Assembly (NCBI GenBank): GCA_025463135.1
Contig: JAOAPY010000036.1
Location: forward strand, 32,837-96,836
Reading direction: 5' to 3'
DNA length: 64,000 nt
DNA from: Acidobacteriota bacterium
GTDB taxonomy: Bacteria; Acidobacteriota; Blastocatellia; Pyrinomonadales; Pyrinomonadaceae
In this document: piece by piece, positions 55,896-64,000 of the stretch
Layout: each line of letters begins with the position of its first letter
How positions within the stretch are numbered: position 1 is the stretch's first letter
The notes under the pieces: generated by a model
What the model was told of the DNA's origin: nothing
The model's database searches: none
What the model saw: the letters and a program-made list of their open reading frames with translations, nothing else
Program-made: the position numbers and the translations under genes

Positions 55896-56291
55896 TCATG
55901 CGCGTGATCTCTTCCTACGGTATCTGTATTCCTCCCCCAGCCCGTCGTCGTAGACTTGCTGTTCAATTGATTTCAACCAGTTCTTCTTCTTTCGGATCTG
56001 GTTGAAAATGAAGAGCGGAGAAAACGTTACCAGTACTAGACCCAGGACGTAACTGCCTCCTGCTGAAACGAGTGAATGGACAGTCACAGCTGGCGAATAA
56101 TCCCAGAAAAAGGTCAACAGCGCTGAACTCTGATAGAGTTCAGGCGGTGGTCCGCCGATGATCGCCGAGTGCAGCACCTTTACGAAATAGGTCACGAGTA
56201 AAAAGAAACTTACGGCCGCTGGAACTATGGAAATCCATCCTGCGGTACTCCACTTTGCTAATTGTCCTTCTTCGAATGCTAAGTTTTTCAT
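55896..56291 (-). CDS. Small membrane protein
   Basis: A 131-aa protein with three membrane helices: WISIVPAAVSFFLLVTYFVK, TFFWDYSPAVTVHSLVSAGG, and VLGLVLVTFSPLFIFNQIR, followed by a basic tail (KKKNWLKSIEQQ, YRYRRKRSRA). The start at 56291 follows GGAG. Earlier in-frame starts at 56306 and 56447 would lengthen it. No family recognised. It is in the opposite direction to its neighbours and could be a transfer- or immunity-related protein of the element. Confidence 0.6.
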   Translation of the reverse strand: MKNLAFEEGQLAKWSTAGWISIVPAAVSFFLLVTYFVKVLHSAIIGGPPPELYQSSALLTFFWDYSPAVTVHSLVSAGGSYVLGLVLVTFSPLFIFNQIRKKKNWLKSIEQQVYDDGLGEEYRYRRKRSRA

Positions 56292-56740
56292 TTTATTAAT
56301 CTCCATTGGCAGGGTGTAAGGGACTGTTCGAGAGTCAATCTGAGGATTGGACTGCGATTGGAAAGCTGCGAATCGCCTCGCACAAAGCGCGAGAGCTTCC
56401 GACAACCTTCTGCTCAACACTTCGCAGAAATCCAACTCTGCGAGCAACTGATATCACAGCAACTCGCATGCCATCTCACATTAACTTCTTTACGAATTTT
56501 ACCGGTCAGGTCCTGAAGCGCAGCGACAAGTTCCCCGCTCCGGCGCGTAGTCCATGAAGCGACAAGAACTATCGCGCGCCAATCACCCTACGCGCCGGAC
56601 TGACGTTACTCCGGTCTCTATTAGCGTGACTAATTCACTTTGTTCTTGATGATTTTCTGTTCGGTCGTCATACTGCACCCCTTGTGAGCTTTGTGCTCAA
56701 TTTTATCAGAAGCGTAATAAGTCGTGACTAGTGCAGTTAA
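56292..56740. other. Spacer without recognised gene
   Basis: 449 bp between the small membrane protein and the SAP-like gene. No supported gene, repeat or terminator was seen. Confidence 0.5.
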
Positions 56741-57322
56741 GTGACCGACCAAGAGCTAAAATCCAAACTGGCTGCTTACACTCGCGAAAAACTTAATATC
56801 GTTGCGAAGAAGTTAACGATCAAAAAATATCGACGTGGCACTAAGCAGGAACTGGTTGAACGCGTCCTAGCCGAGGCGAAGCGGAGCCAGATTACTAAGG
56901 CTATGTCAGTTTCACCCTGGGATCGTATTCACCATCATTTATTTGGCTGGTCCTCAGTTATTGGCCTCATTCTTACTGTGCTATCCGTGTTTGGCTACCT
57001 TAGTCAGAAGCAGAACCCTGGCAATCAAGTCGCGGATAACGCTCCGACCTCTCGCGTTAGCGCGCTTACCAGTCCATCGCCGACGCCGAATGCGTCGCCG
57101 TCTGAAACACCCGTGGTCTCTGCGACATTGCCAACAGACCGACCTGCACATCAGGTCGCCAGCTATATCAGTCACGCGGAGGCATTGTACAATGCCGGAA
57201 AATATCAGGAAGCAATTAGTTGGTGCGACAAGGCACTGAGAATAGATCCACAGAATCAACGGGCGTCAATCCTGAAGTCCCGGATCGAAAGAACGACAAC
57301 TATATTGCGTTCTGACCGTTGA
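56741..57322 (+). CDS. SAP-like, one-membrane-helix TPR protein
   Basis: A 193-aa protein starting with GTG. The first 46 residues (MTDQELKSKLAAYTREKLNI, KKYRRGTKQELVERVLAE) look like a SAP/Rho-N-like helix pair. A membrane helix follows (SSVIGLILTVLSVFGYL, about 72-88), then a P/S/T-rich linker and one TPR motif at the end (HAEALYNAGKYQEAISWCDK). The next TPR protein gene begins 30 bp after its stop. The two may form a membrane-bound pair. Function unknown. Confidence 0.65.
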   Translation: MTDQELKSKLAAYTREKLNIVAKKLTIKKYRRGTKQELVERVLAEAKRSQITKAMSVSPWDRIHHHLFGWSSVIGLILTVLSVFGYLSQKQNPGNQVADNAPTSRVSALTSPSPTPNASPSETPVVSATLPTDRPAHQVASYISHAEALYNAGKYQEAISWCDKALRIDPQNQRASILKSRIERTTTILRSDR

Positions 57323-57351
57323 ACAAGTCCCCGCACCCCAAGAGGACAGTT

Positions 57352-59409
57352 ATGAGACAACTCCTGAGAAACCTCATTATGTCGGGCGTCTCCTTCTTCT
57401 TCATTTGCTTTCTTCTGGCCCCGCTTGCCGTTTTCGCAAACGATTCGGTCCAACAAGAACGTCCTTTGACTTTTAAGCAGATCGAAGAACTCATCAGAGT
57501 CCCGACTCCCGATAGGGCTATTGCGTTGGAGATCGACAAGCTAGCTGTCAATTTTGAGGTCGATGATGAAACGATCCGGCAAATGCAAGCGTTGGGTGCC
57601 GGACCCTTGACGCTTGCAGCCATACAGAAGCAGAGGAATAAAGGGGGTCGCTTAAGGACCACCATTCTCGTTGCTGACTTTAGGGGCGTAAATAATGAGA
57701 ATGTCGGGCTCTATGAAATCCTGCTCCAGCAGCTCAGGGATTCGGTTGCTGCGTATCCAGACGTAGAGATTCAGCCATTGGGGAAATCCATCACGGCCGA
57801 GCAAGGAAGGGAAGTCGCACTCAGAGAGGGTAGAGAACATCACGCGGCCATCGTGTTGTGGGGCTGGTTCGTCAAATCATCTGTGGAAGGACGAGTGAAC
57901 GCATATATAGAGTTCTTGCGACCCCCTCATATTGTGAGGCTTACCAGCGGGCGAGAAGAATACAGGGTGGGTCTCAATGAATTCAATGAGTTCACCATAC
58001 AGTCAAAGCTATCTAAAGCTCTCACCAGTATCTCGCTGGCCGCGACCGCTCTAGCGCGCTTAGATGCTGCGGATTATCAAGGAGCGATTTCGCGGTTGAC
58101 GGAAGCGCTGAGCATGGGAGCCTCCGAACCGCAACTGATAGGCGCTAGTGATATGTATACCTATCGAGCCTTGGCCTATTTTCTTGAGGCTAACGCTAAG
58201 CGTGCCGATACGATTTATAAGTTTTTCGACACCATTGGTAAGGCTATCGCCGACTGTGACCAAGCCATCAAGCTTAACAATAAGAACATCAGCGCTTACC
58301 TTCTGCGAGCTTACAGCATGCTAGTAAAGGGCGCGCCCGACGAGGCGTTGTCCGAGGGAAAGAAGCTCCTAGCGATATTTGAGGATCCAATTGATAGAAT
58401 TTCTGTCTACCTGCTTCTCATTCGAGCCTTAGATCAGCAAGGCGATAACCAAGCGATTGCCAACCATCAACAGGCTGCTGCTTATGACGAAGAACTGTTA
58501 AAGCTTACAGAGAAGCCAGCGGTTCCAACGTCGAACACTTATGAGGCACGTGCTCTGGCTCACGACCGTCTCATGAATGAACGGGAAGCACTTGAGAGTC
58601 TGAGAAAAGCCCTCGACCTGAAACCCGATGATATTCTGCGCGCAAATCTCCACTTCTTCACAGGGTCAATTTTGCAGCGACGGGGAGAATACACAGAAGC
58701 GCTCAAAGAATTTGGTGAGGTCATCCAAATCGACCCGCGACGGACTGATGCTTACACACAGATAGGACACATCCTTTATTGGAAGAAGGAGTATCCCCGG
58801 TCTATAGCCAATTACAGTGCGGCCCTCAAGCTTGCGCCTCGAGATAGTATGCAGTACAGCAATCGAGGCCGGGTTTATCAGGATAGCGGCGATCTGGCGA
58901 GCGCTCTAAAGGATTACGACAAATCAATCGAGTTAGAGCCCACGAACGACGCCGCGCTCTACAATCGTGCCAGCCTGCACAATGTACAAGGACGAGTCGA
59001 TGAGGCGCTGGCGGATTTAAAAAGGTGTATTGAGTCCTCTCCTAATCATCATGACGCGATCTATTTGCGCGGCGACCTATACCTTAGCAAGAACGATTAC
59101 GACGCTTCAATTGTAGACTACACCAGAATCATTGAACTCGACTCTCACGACGCTGAGGCGTTTTTTCGCCGTGGCAGCGCGCATAACCGCAAAAGCTCTA
59201 TTGAGAAGGCGTTGGATGACTACGACCAAGCGATAATACTGTCTCCCAATTACTCGGCAGCCTACCTTCGACGTGGGATAATTAAGGCCGGTAGAGGTAA
59301 TCGCAAAGATGCGATTGTCGACTTATCACACGCGGTGGAGTATTCGGATGACATCGAGATACGCAAGGAGGCGCAGCAAGAACTCACGAAGCTCCGTGCG
59401 AAACCGTGA
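57352..59409 (+). CDS. Secreted TPR-repeat protein
   Basis: A 685-aa exported protein. The ATG at 57352 follows AAGAGGACAG; a TTG at 57319 is possible. Signal peptide: FFFICFLLAPLAVFA. A first domain (about 90-220) reads TTILVADFRGVNNENVGLYE and IVLWGWFVKSSVEGRVNAYI, resembling the CsgG/FlgO-like or caspase-associated fold used in bacterial TPR receptors. From about 235 to the end are at least ten TPR motifs (YTQIGHILYWKKEYPRSIAN, DSMQYSNRGRVYQDSGDLAS). It is likely a periplasmic scaffold. The combination is common in Acidobacteriota and Cyanobacteria. Confidence 0.8.
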   Translation: MRQLLRNLIMSGVSFFFICFLLAPLAVFANDSVQQERPLTFKQIEELIRVPTPDRAIALEIDKLAVNFEVDDETIRQMQALGAGPLTLAAIQKQRNKGGRLRTTILVADFRGVNNENVGLYEILLQQLRDSVAAYPDVEIQPLGKSITAEQGREVALREGREHHAAIVLWGWFVKSSVEGRVNAYIEFLRPPHIVRLTSGREEYRVGLNEFNEFTIQSKLSKALTSISLAATALARLDAADYQGAISRLTEALSMGASEPQLIGASDMYTYRALAYFLEANAKRADTIYKFFDTIGKAIADCDQAIKLNNKNISAYLLRAYSMLVKGAPDEALSEGKKLLAIFEDPIDRISVYLLLIRALDQQGDNQAIANHQQAAAYDEELLKLTEKPAVPTSNTYEARALAHDRLMNEREALESLRKALDLKPDDILRANLHFFTGSILQRRGEYTEALKEFGEVIQIDPRRTDAYTQIGHILYWKKEYPRSIANYSAALKLAPRDSMQYSNRGRVYQDSGDLASALKDYDKSIELEPTNDAALYNRASLHNVQGRVDEALADLKRCIESSPNHHDAIYLRGDLYLSKNDYDASIVDYTRIIELDSHDAEAFFRRGSAHNRKSSIEKALDDYDQAIILSPNYSAAYLRRGIIKAGRGNRKDAIVDLSHAVEYSDDIEIRKEAQQELTKLRAKP

Positions 59410-59455
59410 TAGCAAGCGGCAATTTGGCATGGTTCCGAAAAAATCCTTTTGCGAA

Positions 59456-59630
59456 GCCAATCAACGGCGGCTGTATGACTGATTGCGTCACCGTCATGCA
59501 GCCGGTGAATTCAATCTGGGTAACCTGATTATTGATCCCTAGTGCCGTCCTATGCCCATCGATAGACGCCAGCGGTATGTAGGCAGACCAGCGATTCCTG
59601 GCCCTTGTTGCATTGAGATCGCGACCATCT
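59456..59630 (-). pseudogene. Relic of the VirB6/TrbL-like gene
   Basis: Base for base this stretch resembles 62900-63080 in the intact gene at the right edge: the shared block includes GAATTCAATCTG..CCTGATTATTGA, GCCCTTGTTGCATTGAGATCGCGACCAT and AATCAACGGCGGCT. Reading on the minus strand shows LGINNQVTQIEF where the intact gene has LGLNNQATQVEF, but several frameshifts destroy the rest. It is a decayed partial duplicate. The rest of the spacer 59410-59724 has no other gene. Confidence 0.8.
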
Positions 59631-59724
59631 CTTTCTGCGCGGTGGACGTTTTGGAATTAAGTAGACAGGGTTTTTGATCGAGACTAAAATGCTAGCACCA
59701 TCGCATTTACTCTGGAGGTCCAAT

Positions 59725-60159
59725 ATGTCGCGCAACATGCATTTCTTGCCCGAACTAGAGGGTGCCGAAAGGTGCTTTATTCAGGATCTCATTGAAGGAA
59801 TGTCGACGGAGCAGGCTCAACTGTTCGCTAGTGCCTATCGGGGGAAAAGGAAAGATCCGCACACAGTTTTGCTCACCACGATTGTCGGATTAGTTGCCAT
59901 CCCCGGATTGCAGCGATTTTGGCTCGGTCAGATCGGAATGGGCTTTCTCTACTTATTCACATTGGGGCTGTTTGTGGTTGGCACAATCGTGGATTTGGCC
60001 AATTACAAGAAGCTAGCCTTCACTCACAACCAAAGAGTCGCACAGCAGATAGCGACTAACATAATGTCAGTGAAAGCATCTGGAGGTTCGAAGACCGGAA
60101 CATCTTCTGAGGAGTATCGCAGAGGCTCCTCTCACCTTAGTCCTCAGGCGTCGATGTAG
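59725..60159 (+). CDS. TM2-domain-like membrane protein
   Basis: A 144-aa protein starting MSRNMHFLPELEGAERCFIQ after GGAGG. The first 50 residues are a soluble helical part. Two membrane helices follow, VLLTTIVGLVAIPGLQRFWL and IGMGFLYLFTLGLFVVGTIV with the short polar turn typical of TM2 domains (G-x-x-G-x-x-R-F-W, D-L). A tail of about 40 residues ends the protein. TM2 proteins have no defined bacterial function. Confidence 0.7.
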   Translation: MSRNMHFLPELEGAERCFIQDLIEGMSTEQAQLFASAYRGKRKDPHTVLLTTIVGLVAIPGLQRFWLGQIGMGFLYLFTLGLFVVGTIVDLANYKKLAFTHNQRVAQQIATNIMSVKASGGSKTGTSSEEYRRGSSHLSPQASM

Positions 60160-60395
60160 CCTCAGCTTCTATCAGCCGTAGATCTTCGCGACTGGAAACG
60201 CATCATCAAGTTCCAATATGCTTTTTTCATTGTGCGCAGTCCGCGCATCTCGCACTTGTTCTTATAGCTCTAATCAATCGTGACAAATAATACCGGGCAA
60301 GCCGGCAATTTTTATCACTCTTGACAGATAATTAGAATGTTCGGCGTTTCGTGTTTTCACGCGACAGCCACAGACCCAGGAGGAAAATCTACAAA

Positions 60396-61346
60396 ATGAA
60401 ACGCAGAGTGTCGGCGAAACTTTCAATTTGTATTTTGTTTCTGGCAGTTGATTTCTTAACCCCTCTCAGCCCGCTCGTCGGTCAGGCGCAAAATAATTCT
60501 ACGGGCAATTTGGCAGACACAGTGTGGGATACAGAAAAGTCTCCGAGACAAAACTCTAATAGTGATAACTCGGTAACAACCGTCGTTTATTTCCTCGGTT
60601 TCTACAAACAAGGCAAAGCAAAAATTAACGTAATCTATGATAAATCTGCCGGAGCCACTGAAAAATATGAATATGAATATGTTACGAACAATGACGGCAA
60701 GACTGAGTATCGGCCGGTTCGCAAACTGTCAAGAAGTTTGCCAAGTGTTAATCACGAAAGTTTGGAGGGCACATATCAAATCAAAGGAACAATAGTCCAT
60801 CTGGATTTTCCTTCTTTTACCATCAATGCAACTGTTACAGCAACTTCAATAGACGGCGTTCTAAATCATAAAAGATACAATCAAGATGAACCGGTATCAT
60901 TTACGAAGACGGCAAAACCAAATAATTCATCTGATGCAAATAGTTCGTCAAATTCTGGCGGTTCGTCCGGGGCGAATAAGACACCTTCTGGATCCGCAGT
61001 AGACTGCTATGTCTTTGGAATTGACTGCACTCCTTCTCCGTATGCAGGAACCTATGGCGGTGCGTGGTCTGTCTCGGAACAGCATACCGGGAGTTGGACT
61101 CTTTCTATCGATACTTTCGGTACGGTGCAAGGTGCAACTCATGACGACATAAGCGGACGGAATGCTGAAATTTCCGGGTTCATAGACGCAAATGGCCGCA
61201 TAGATGTGTCTTGCAAGTATCCTAATTCGACAACCAAAGTTATGGGAACTCTTACCAGAAAAGGAACCCATCTAACAGGAACCTTGACGCAATACTCCGG
61301 CGATAGAATTATCGCAACACTGTCCACCGATTTGTCTAAACGTTAA
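60396..61346 (+). CDS. Secreted protein in integron-like cassette 1
   Basis: A 316-aa exported protein. The start at 60396 gives a signal peptide (LSICILFLAVDFLTPLSPLVGQA). Domain 1 (about 35-185) reads LADTVWDTEKSPRQ, VVYFLGFYKQGKAKINVIYD and HLDFPSFTINATV, a beta-rich unit also found at the C terminus of the next protein. Then an N/S/G-rich linker and domain 2 (GSWTLSIDTFGTVQGATHDD, GTLTRKGTHLTGTLTQYSGD). AGGAGG precedes it. Function unknown. It lies between GTTCGGC (60339) and an attC-like site at 61437, as a cassette gene would. Confidence 0.72.
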   Translation: MKRRVSAKLSICILFLAVDFLTPLSPLVGQAQNNSTGNLADTVWDTEKSPRQNSNSDNSVTTVVYFLGFYKQGKAKINVIYDKSAGATEKYEYEYVTNNDGKTEYRPVRKLSRSLPSVNHESLEGTYQIKGTIVHLDFPSFTINATVTATSIDGVLNHKRYNQDEPVSFTKTAKPNNSSDANSSSNSGGSSGANKTPSGSAVDCYVFGIDCTPSPYAGTYGGAWSVSEQHTGSWTLSIDTFGTVQGATHDDISGRNAEISGFIDANGRIDVSCKYPNSTTKVMGTLTRKGTHLTGTLTQYSGDRIIATLSTDLSKR

Positions 61347-61436
61347 TGGTGCTCAAGAACGAATTTAATAACCCAGTCTCCCGAGGACTGTGGACGTGTG
61401 TCGAAGAAAAGGGGACCACTTCTGAAAATGAGGACA

Positions 61437-61545
61437 CGCCGAACAATTCGTTGCAGGTGAGCGCGGGATAGCGCCTCTCTCAACTGGCGTGGTCCGGCGT
61501 GGGTGGCTGTAACCGCCCGCGCCACCTGAACTCAAACGTTGGGCG
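61437..61545. repeat. attC-like recombination site (integron cassette)
   Basis: About 109 bp. R'' GCCGAAC (61438-61444) and R' GTTGGGC (61538-61544) flank arms CAGGTG-A-GCGCGGG (61454-61467) and CCCGCGCCACCTG (61516-61528), which pair over 13 bp with a single unpaired A, the extrahelical base of attC hairpins. R'' pairs exactly with GTTCGGC at 60339-60345 and R' with GCCCAAC at 62546-62552. Confidence 0.75.
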
Positions 61546-61642
61546 GCTTCGCATTACTGCAATGTAGGTGCTAAACACTCAACTCAACCTGCGGGTTCAG
61601 GGTTTGTGTCGAACCTGCACAAAGCTATTTGAGGAGGAAGAA

Positions 61643-62515
61643 ATGAGAATCTTTAAACTAGGCCCCTGCTTGTTCCTAAGCGCGTTGCTTCTAACAATGA
61701 GTTTTGATTCCTTACTTGCTCAGAACCTAGATGTGAGTTGGTTGGAGGGAACATGGGAAGGTACGGGAGTGCAAACCAACGAGCAGTCGTGGCCGATTAA
61801 ACTGACCGTAAGCGGCCATCGCTATCTGATTGAATACCCTTCATTGGGTTGTCGCGGCGAATGGGTATTGTCCCGTAAGGATTCAGAATCAGCTACATTC
61901 GTGGAAAGGGTGGATGCGAATTCAACGAAATGCATGGACGCGGGGAATGTGCTGATCGAAAAGCTCAACGGGGAGCAAATCAAGTTCAGCTATTCGCCAA
62001 ATAACACAGCGACGATCATTGCAACGGCGACTTTGCAAAAGATCACATTTCCTCAAGCCCTATCCGATGCGCCGAAAACACCAAAGCAGTCGACAGCACG
62101 CGGATTGGAAGGCACAGTGTGGGAAGGGATACAAGCTGACGAAAGATACTCCCCTGAACTGGATGAGACGGTGGTTCGAAGGTTCTATAACTTCTCATTC
62201 CAACGACAAGGTCGACTTAGCTGTGACGTTAGGGTTGAAGCGCTGTCAAGGGTAAAGAGGGAAAGGGTCTTAGACCCTTTGACACAAGAATTCAGGTACG
62301 AGCAGAAGCTCATACCGGGACACTTGCTATTTTGGCAGAAGGGCATCATCGGAAAATATGAACTAGATGACGATCACCTTCACATAGACTTTTCCGCCTA
62401 TGAGATTGACGCAACCGTTGAGGGGAATAACATGAAGGGTGAAATTACCCTTAAGCGAGAATCCGATCAAAAGGCACGGTGGGTAGCTTCCAGACGCAAC
62501 GCAGAAGAACAATAG
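61643..62515 (+). CDS. Secreted protein in integron-like cassette 2
   Basis: A 290-aa exported protein. The start follows GAGGAGGAAGA. Signal peptide: CLFLSALLLTMSFDSLLA. The N-terminal domain (about 30-150) reads VSWLEGTWEGTGVQTNEQSW and TIIATATLQK, a beta-barrel-like unit. The C-terminal domain (about 180-285) reads LEGTVWEGIQADERYSPEL, RRFYNFSFQRQGRLSCDVRV and HIDFSAYEIDATVEGN and is homologous to domain 1 of the previous protein. It lies between GTTGGGC (61538) and GCCCAAC (62546). Function unknown. Confidence 0.72.
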   Translation: MRIFKLGPCLFLSALLLTMSFDSLLAQNLDVSWLEGTWEGTGVQTNEQSWPIKLTVSGHRYLIEYPSLGCRGEWVLSRKDSESATFVERVDANSTKCMDAGNVLIEKLNGEQIKFSYSPNNTATIIATATLQKITFPQALSDAPKTPKQSTARGLEGTVWEGIQADERYSPELDETVVRRFYNFSFQRQGRLSCDVRVEALSRVKRERVLDPLTQEFRYEQKLIPGHLLFWQKGIIGKYELDDDHLHIDFSAYEIDATVEGNNMKGEITLKRESDQKARWVASRRNAEEQ

Positions 62516-62545
62516 TTCAATAACGACTTCGACCCACTACGGACC

Positions 62546-62568
62546 GCCCAACACGGCGTTGGAGCGGA
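62546..62568. repeat. Half of an attC-like site
   Basis: GCCCAACACGGCGTTGGAGC followed by GGA has the R'' and L'' layout of an attC 5' half. I find no complementary L' arm within the next 80 bp, so the site seems truncated. GTTGAAT at 62609 fits the core pattern only loosely. Confidence 0.5.
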
Positions 62569-62810
62569 GCGCTGGGGGGCTTTCACAAGCTGATTGATTG
62601 AATCGATGGTTGAATGTAATCGCGCCGTCGGTACAGGTAAAATAGAAAGCTCTAAGGTCAACATGTCTGAAATAAGTGAAATTAAGGGAATCTTCGCGAA
62701 TGCCAAAATAGCTATTGAATCAAAACCGGCCGTCGCTGTTACACATAGAAAGGCAGGCTAATTTACGCCCCCGACTAATTCAGCTAAGGCCAACAACTCA
62801 TTCTCACAAA

Positions 62811-64000
62811 TCAATACCGCATCTCCATGCCCCTCTCGATGTCTTGCGCCAACTTAGCTCCCATGCGGCTGACGATCATCGAGATGGCCTGCATCTTAGC
62901 CGAATCAACGGCAGCTTTGTGAGTGATCTCAGCAGCACCCATTCGGCCGCTGAATTCAACCTGAGTTGCCTGATTATTGAGCCCTAGCGCCGTTTTATGT
63001 CCGGCGATGGAGGTGCCAGCGGCAGCGTACGCAGCCTCTGCCGATTCCTTGCCTTGTTGCATCGAGATCGCGGCCATCCGGTCACCCGTTTGACGGTCAA
63101 CTTTTTGCGCCTCGGTAAAGTTTTGGTTGGCGTTGGCATTCATCCCAGCGGTACCTTCTATTCGAGCAGCATCGTAACCGCGTTGATGTATGGTGAGCGG
63201 CAGTGCGCCATACTTACCCCCTGACGCCGAAGACACGGTTCCGGCGACGCCCTCACGTATGAGATCAATAGGGCCACCGACCAATGGGATACTACCCAAA
63301 CCTCTGGACCACTCTTGTTTGCGCCCGACTTGCGAATCGGTGTTGGTCTCACGCGCTTGGCGGGCACTGGCTGTATTGTTATCTCTTACGGAGCGGTCAG
63401 TACCGATCCGCGACATCTGCTCGTTATAGCCGACAATGCCGCGACTGGCACTGCCGAACGTGGTGTAAGCTTGACTAGCTCCTGCTCGACCGGCAGCCAT
63501 CGCTGCGCCTGCTGTGGTTTGCGCTATTGAGAGCGCAGAAGCTCTGCCCGCCACGAACCCCGCTTGATTGCGCAGCATTCCCGACTCGCGGTTGGCCCTA
63601 GCCTCTGTGGTCTGAGCATCGGATGTGCCTTGAGCCTGAGTATTCTGCGCCGTCTGATTTATCGATGCCGCCGCAGTCGTGCTGTAAGCCTCGACTCCGG
63701 TTCCGATAATCATCGCCGCGAATTGCGACATCGCCGCCGAGACGCCTTCATAGATTTGGCCCATCGAGAAGCGATAGGCCAGGTATGGCGAGATCCATAA
63801 GCAGCCTCCGGCAATCGTCATCATGAAGGCGGCAATCGCCACCGTATACACCGGCGAGGCGAAGTTGCTCTTGATGGCGTACATCGAAGCGTAGTCCCAG
63901 TTGTAGAGCGGTTCCGAATCGCCCAGGGCCATAGCCATGTTGCCGAAGAGATAAGCGAGCGCGCGAATGAAATAACTCACTGCGGGCCATATCAAAGTCA
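62811..64000 (-). CDS. VirB6/TrbL-like conjugation membrane protein (partial)
   Basis: The frame is open at the window edge, so the N terminus is missing; 396 codons are seen. The visible start has membrane helices (VYTVAIAAFMMTIAGGCLW, VSYFIRALAYLFGNMAMAL) followed by ISPYLAYRFSMGQIYEGVSA and a long alanine/glutamine/threonine-rich soluble tail (GVEAYSTTAAASINQTAQNT, GRASALSIAQTTAGAAMAAG). This layout, polytopic start with low-complexity A/Q tail, is that of VirB6/TrbL-type inner-membrane proteins in type IV secretion. It ends in an amphipathic region (HKAAVDSAKMQAISMIVSRM). A decayed partial copy lies at 59456-59630. Confidence 0.72.
   Translation of the reverse strand, partial: TLIWPAVSYFIRALAYLFGNMAMALGDSEPLYNWDYASMYAIKSNFASPVYTVAIAAFMMTIAGGCLWISPYLAYRFSMGQIYEGVSAAMSQFAAMIIGTGVEAYSTTAAASINQTAQNTQAQGTSDAQTTEARANRESGMLRNQAGFVAGRASALSIAQTTAGAAMAAGRAGASQAYTTFGSASRGIVGYNEQMSRIGTDRSVRDNNTASARQARETNTDSQVGRKQEWSRGLGSIPLVGGPIDLIREGVAGTVSSASGGKYGALPLTIHQRGYDAARIEGTAGMNANANQNFTEAQKVDRQTGDRMAAISMQQGKESAEAAYAAAGTSIAGHKTALGLNNQATQVEFSGRMGAAEITHKAAVDSAKMQAISMIVSRMGAKLAQDIERGMEMRY

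Larger units (their letters stand above)
41867..64000. mobile_element. Second integrative (ICE-like) element, right end not in window
   Basis: From the second integrase to the edge, the region has excisionase-like, activator, ArdC, strawberry-notch helicase/methylase and VirB6/TrbL-like genes, a set typical of integrative conjugative elements or plasmid backbones. No relaxase, coupling protein or VirB4 is seen, and the far end is beyond the window. Its extent is inferred. Confidence 0.6.

Noticed and set aside
62664..62765. 33-codon plus-strand frame MSEISEIKGIFANAK
   Set aside because: Too short to judge, no Shine-Dalgarno, beside the end of a truncated attC-like site.

Overview
The window looks like chromosome of an Acidobacteriota bacterium, probably of the Blastocatellia/Pyrinomonadales type. 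This is inferred from the mix of genes (type I AroD-AroE fusion, a CheB-CheR-kinase fusion, secreted LVIVD and propeller proteins, zinc-ribbon/RDD proteins) and from moderately high GC; no rRNA or other direct taxonomic marker is present.

Region 1 (1-27.3 kb) is ordinary chromosome. It holds a histidine kinase end, hemL, a hicBA toxin-antitoxin pair, an RqcH/NFACT protein, an RDD membrane protein, DUF2203, a NYN-domain nuclease-like protein, a lipoprotein, an RlmB-type methyltransferase, the aroDE fusion, a ThiF/MoeB-type E1 enzyme, a large secreted beta-propeller protein, a CheB-CheR-PAS-kinase with its NarL-type response regulator, a Crp/Fnr regulator, a B12-binding radical SAM protein, an LVIVD-repeat secreted protein and a DUF305 protein. 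Its intergenic spaces carry several low-complexity or palindromic repeat types.

Region 2 (about 27.4-41.85 kb) is an integrated element. A 45-bp piece of the 3' part of tRNA-Val(CAC), with the hairpin that follows it, is repeated exactly at 27468-27512 and inside the intact tRNA gene at 41772-41846. A tyrosine integrase lies just inside the left copy. The cargo is (a) a minus-strand module of DUF262 protein, DUF3696-type ATPase, an unknown 267-aa protein, a ParB-like protein and a D12-class adenine methylase, which resembles defence modules, and (b) a plus-strand pair of a nucleotidyltransferase-like/SAM-methyltransferase fusion and a phosphofructokinase-family protein. I do not recognise pair (b) as any described system, and it is the best candidate for something new.

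Region 3 (41.87 kb to the right edge) looks like a second, larger integrative and possibly conjugative element. A second tyrosine integrase ends 20 bp from the 5' end of the tRNA. It is followed by an excisionase-like gene, a five-copy palindromic repeat in front of a sigma54-type activator, an NtrC-like regulator with an altered GAFTGA loop, a Schlafen/AlbA_2 protein, a TPR/lectin lipoprotein, ArdC antirestriction, a 1493-aa strawberry-notch helicase/methylase, TPR proteins, a TM2 protein, two genes that appear to sit in integron-like cassettes (a 109-bp attC-like site at 61437-61545), and a VirB6/TrbL-like membrane protein cut by the window end.
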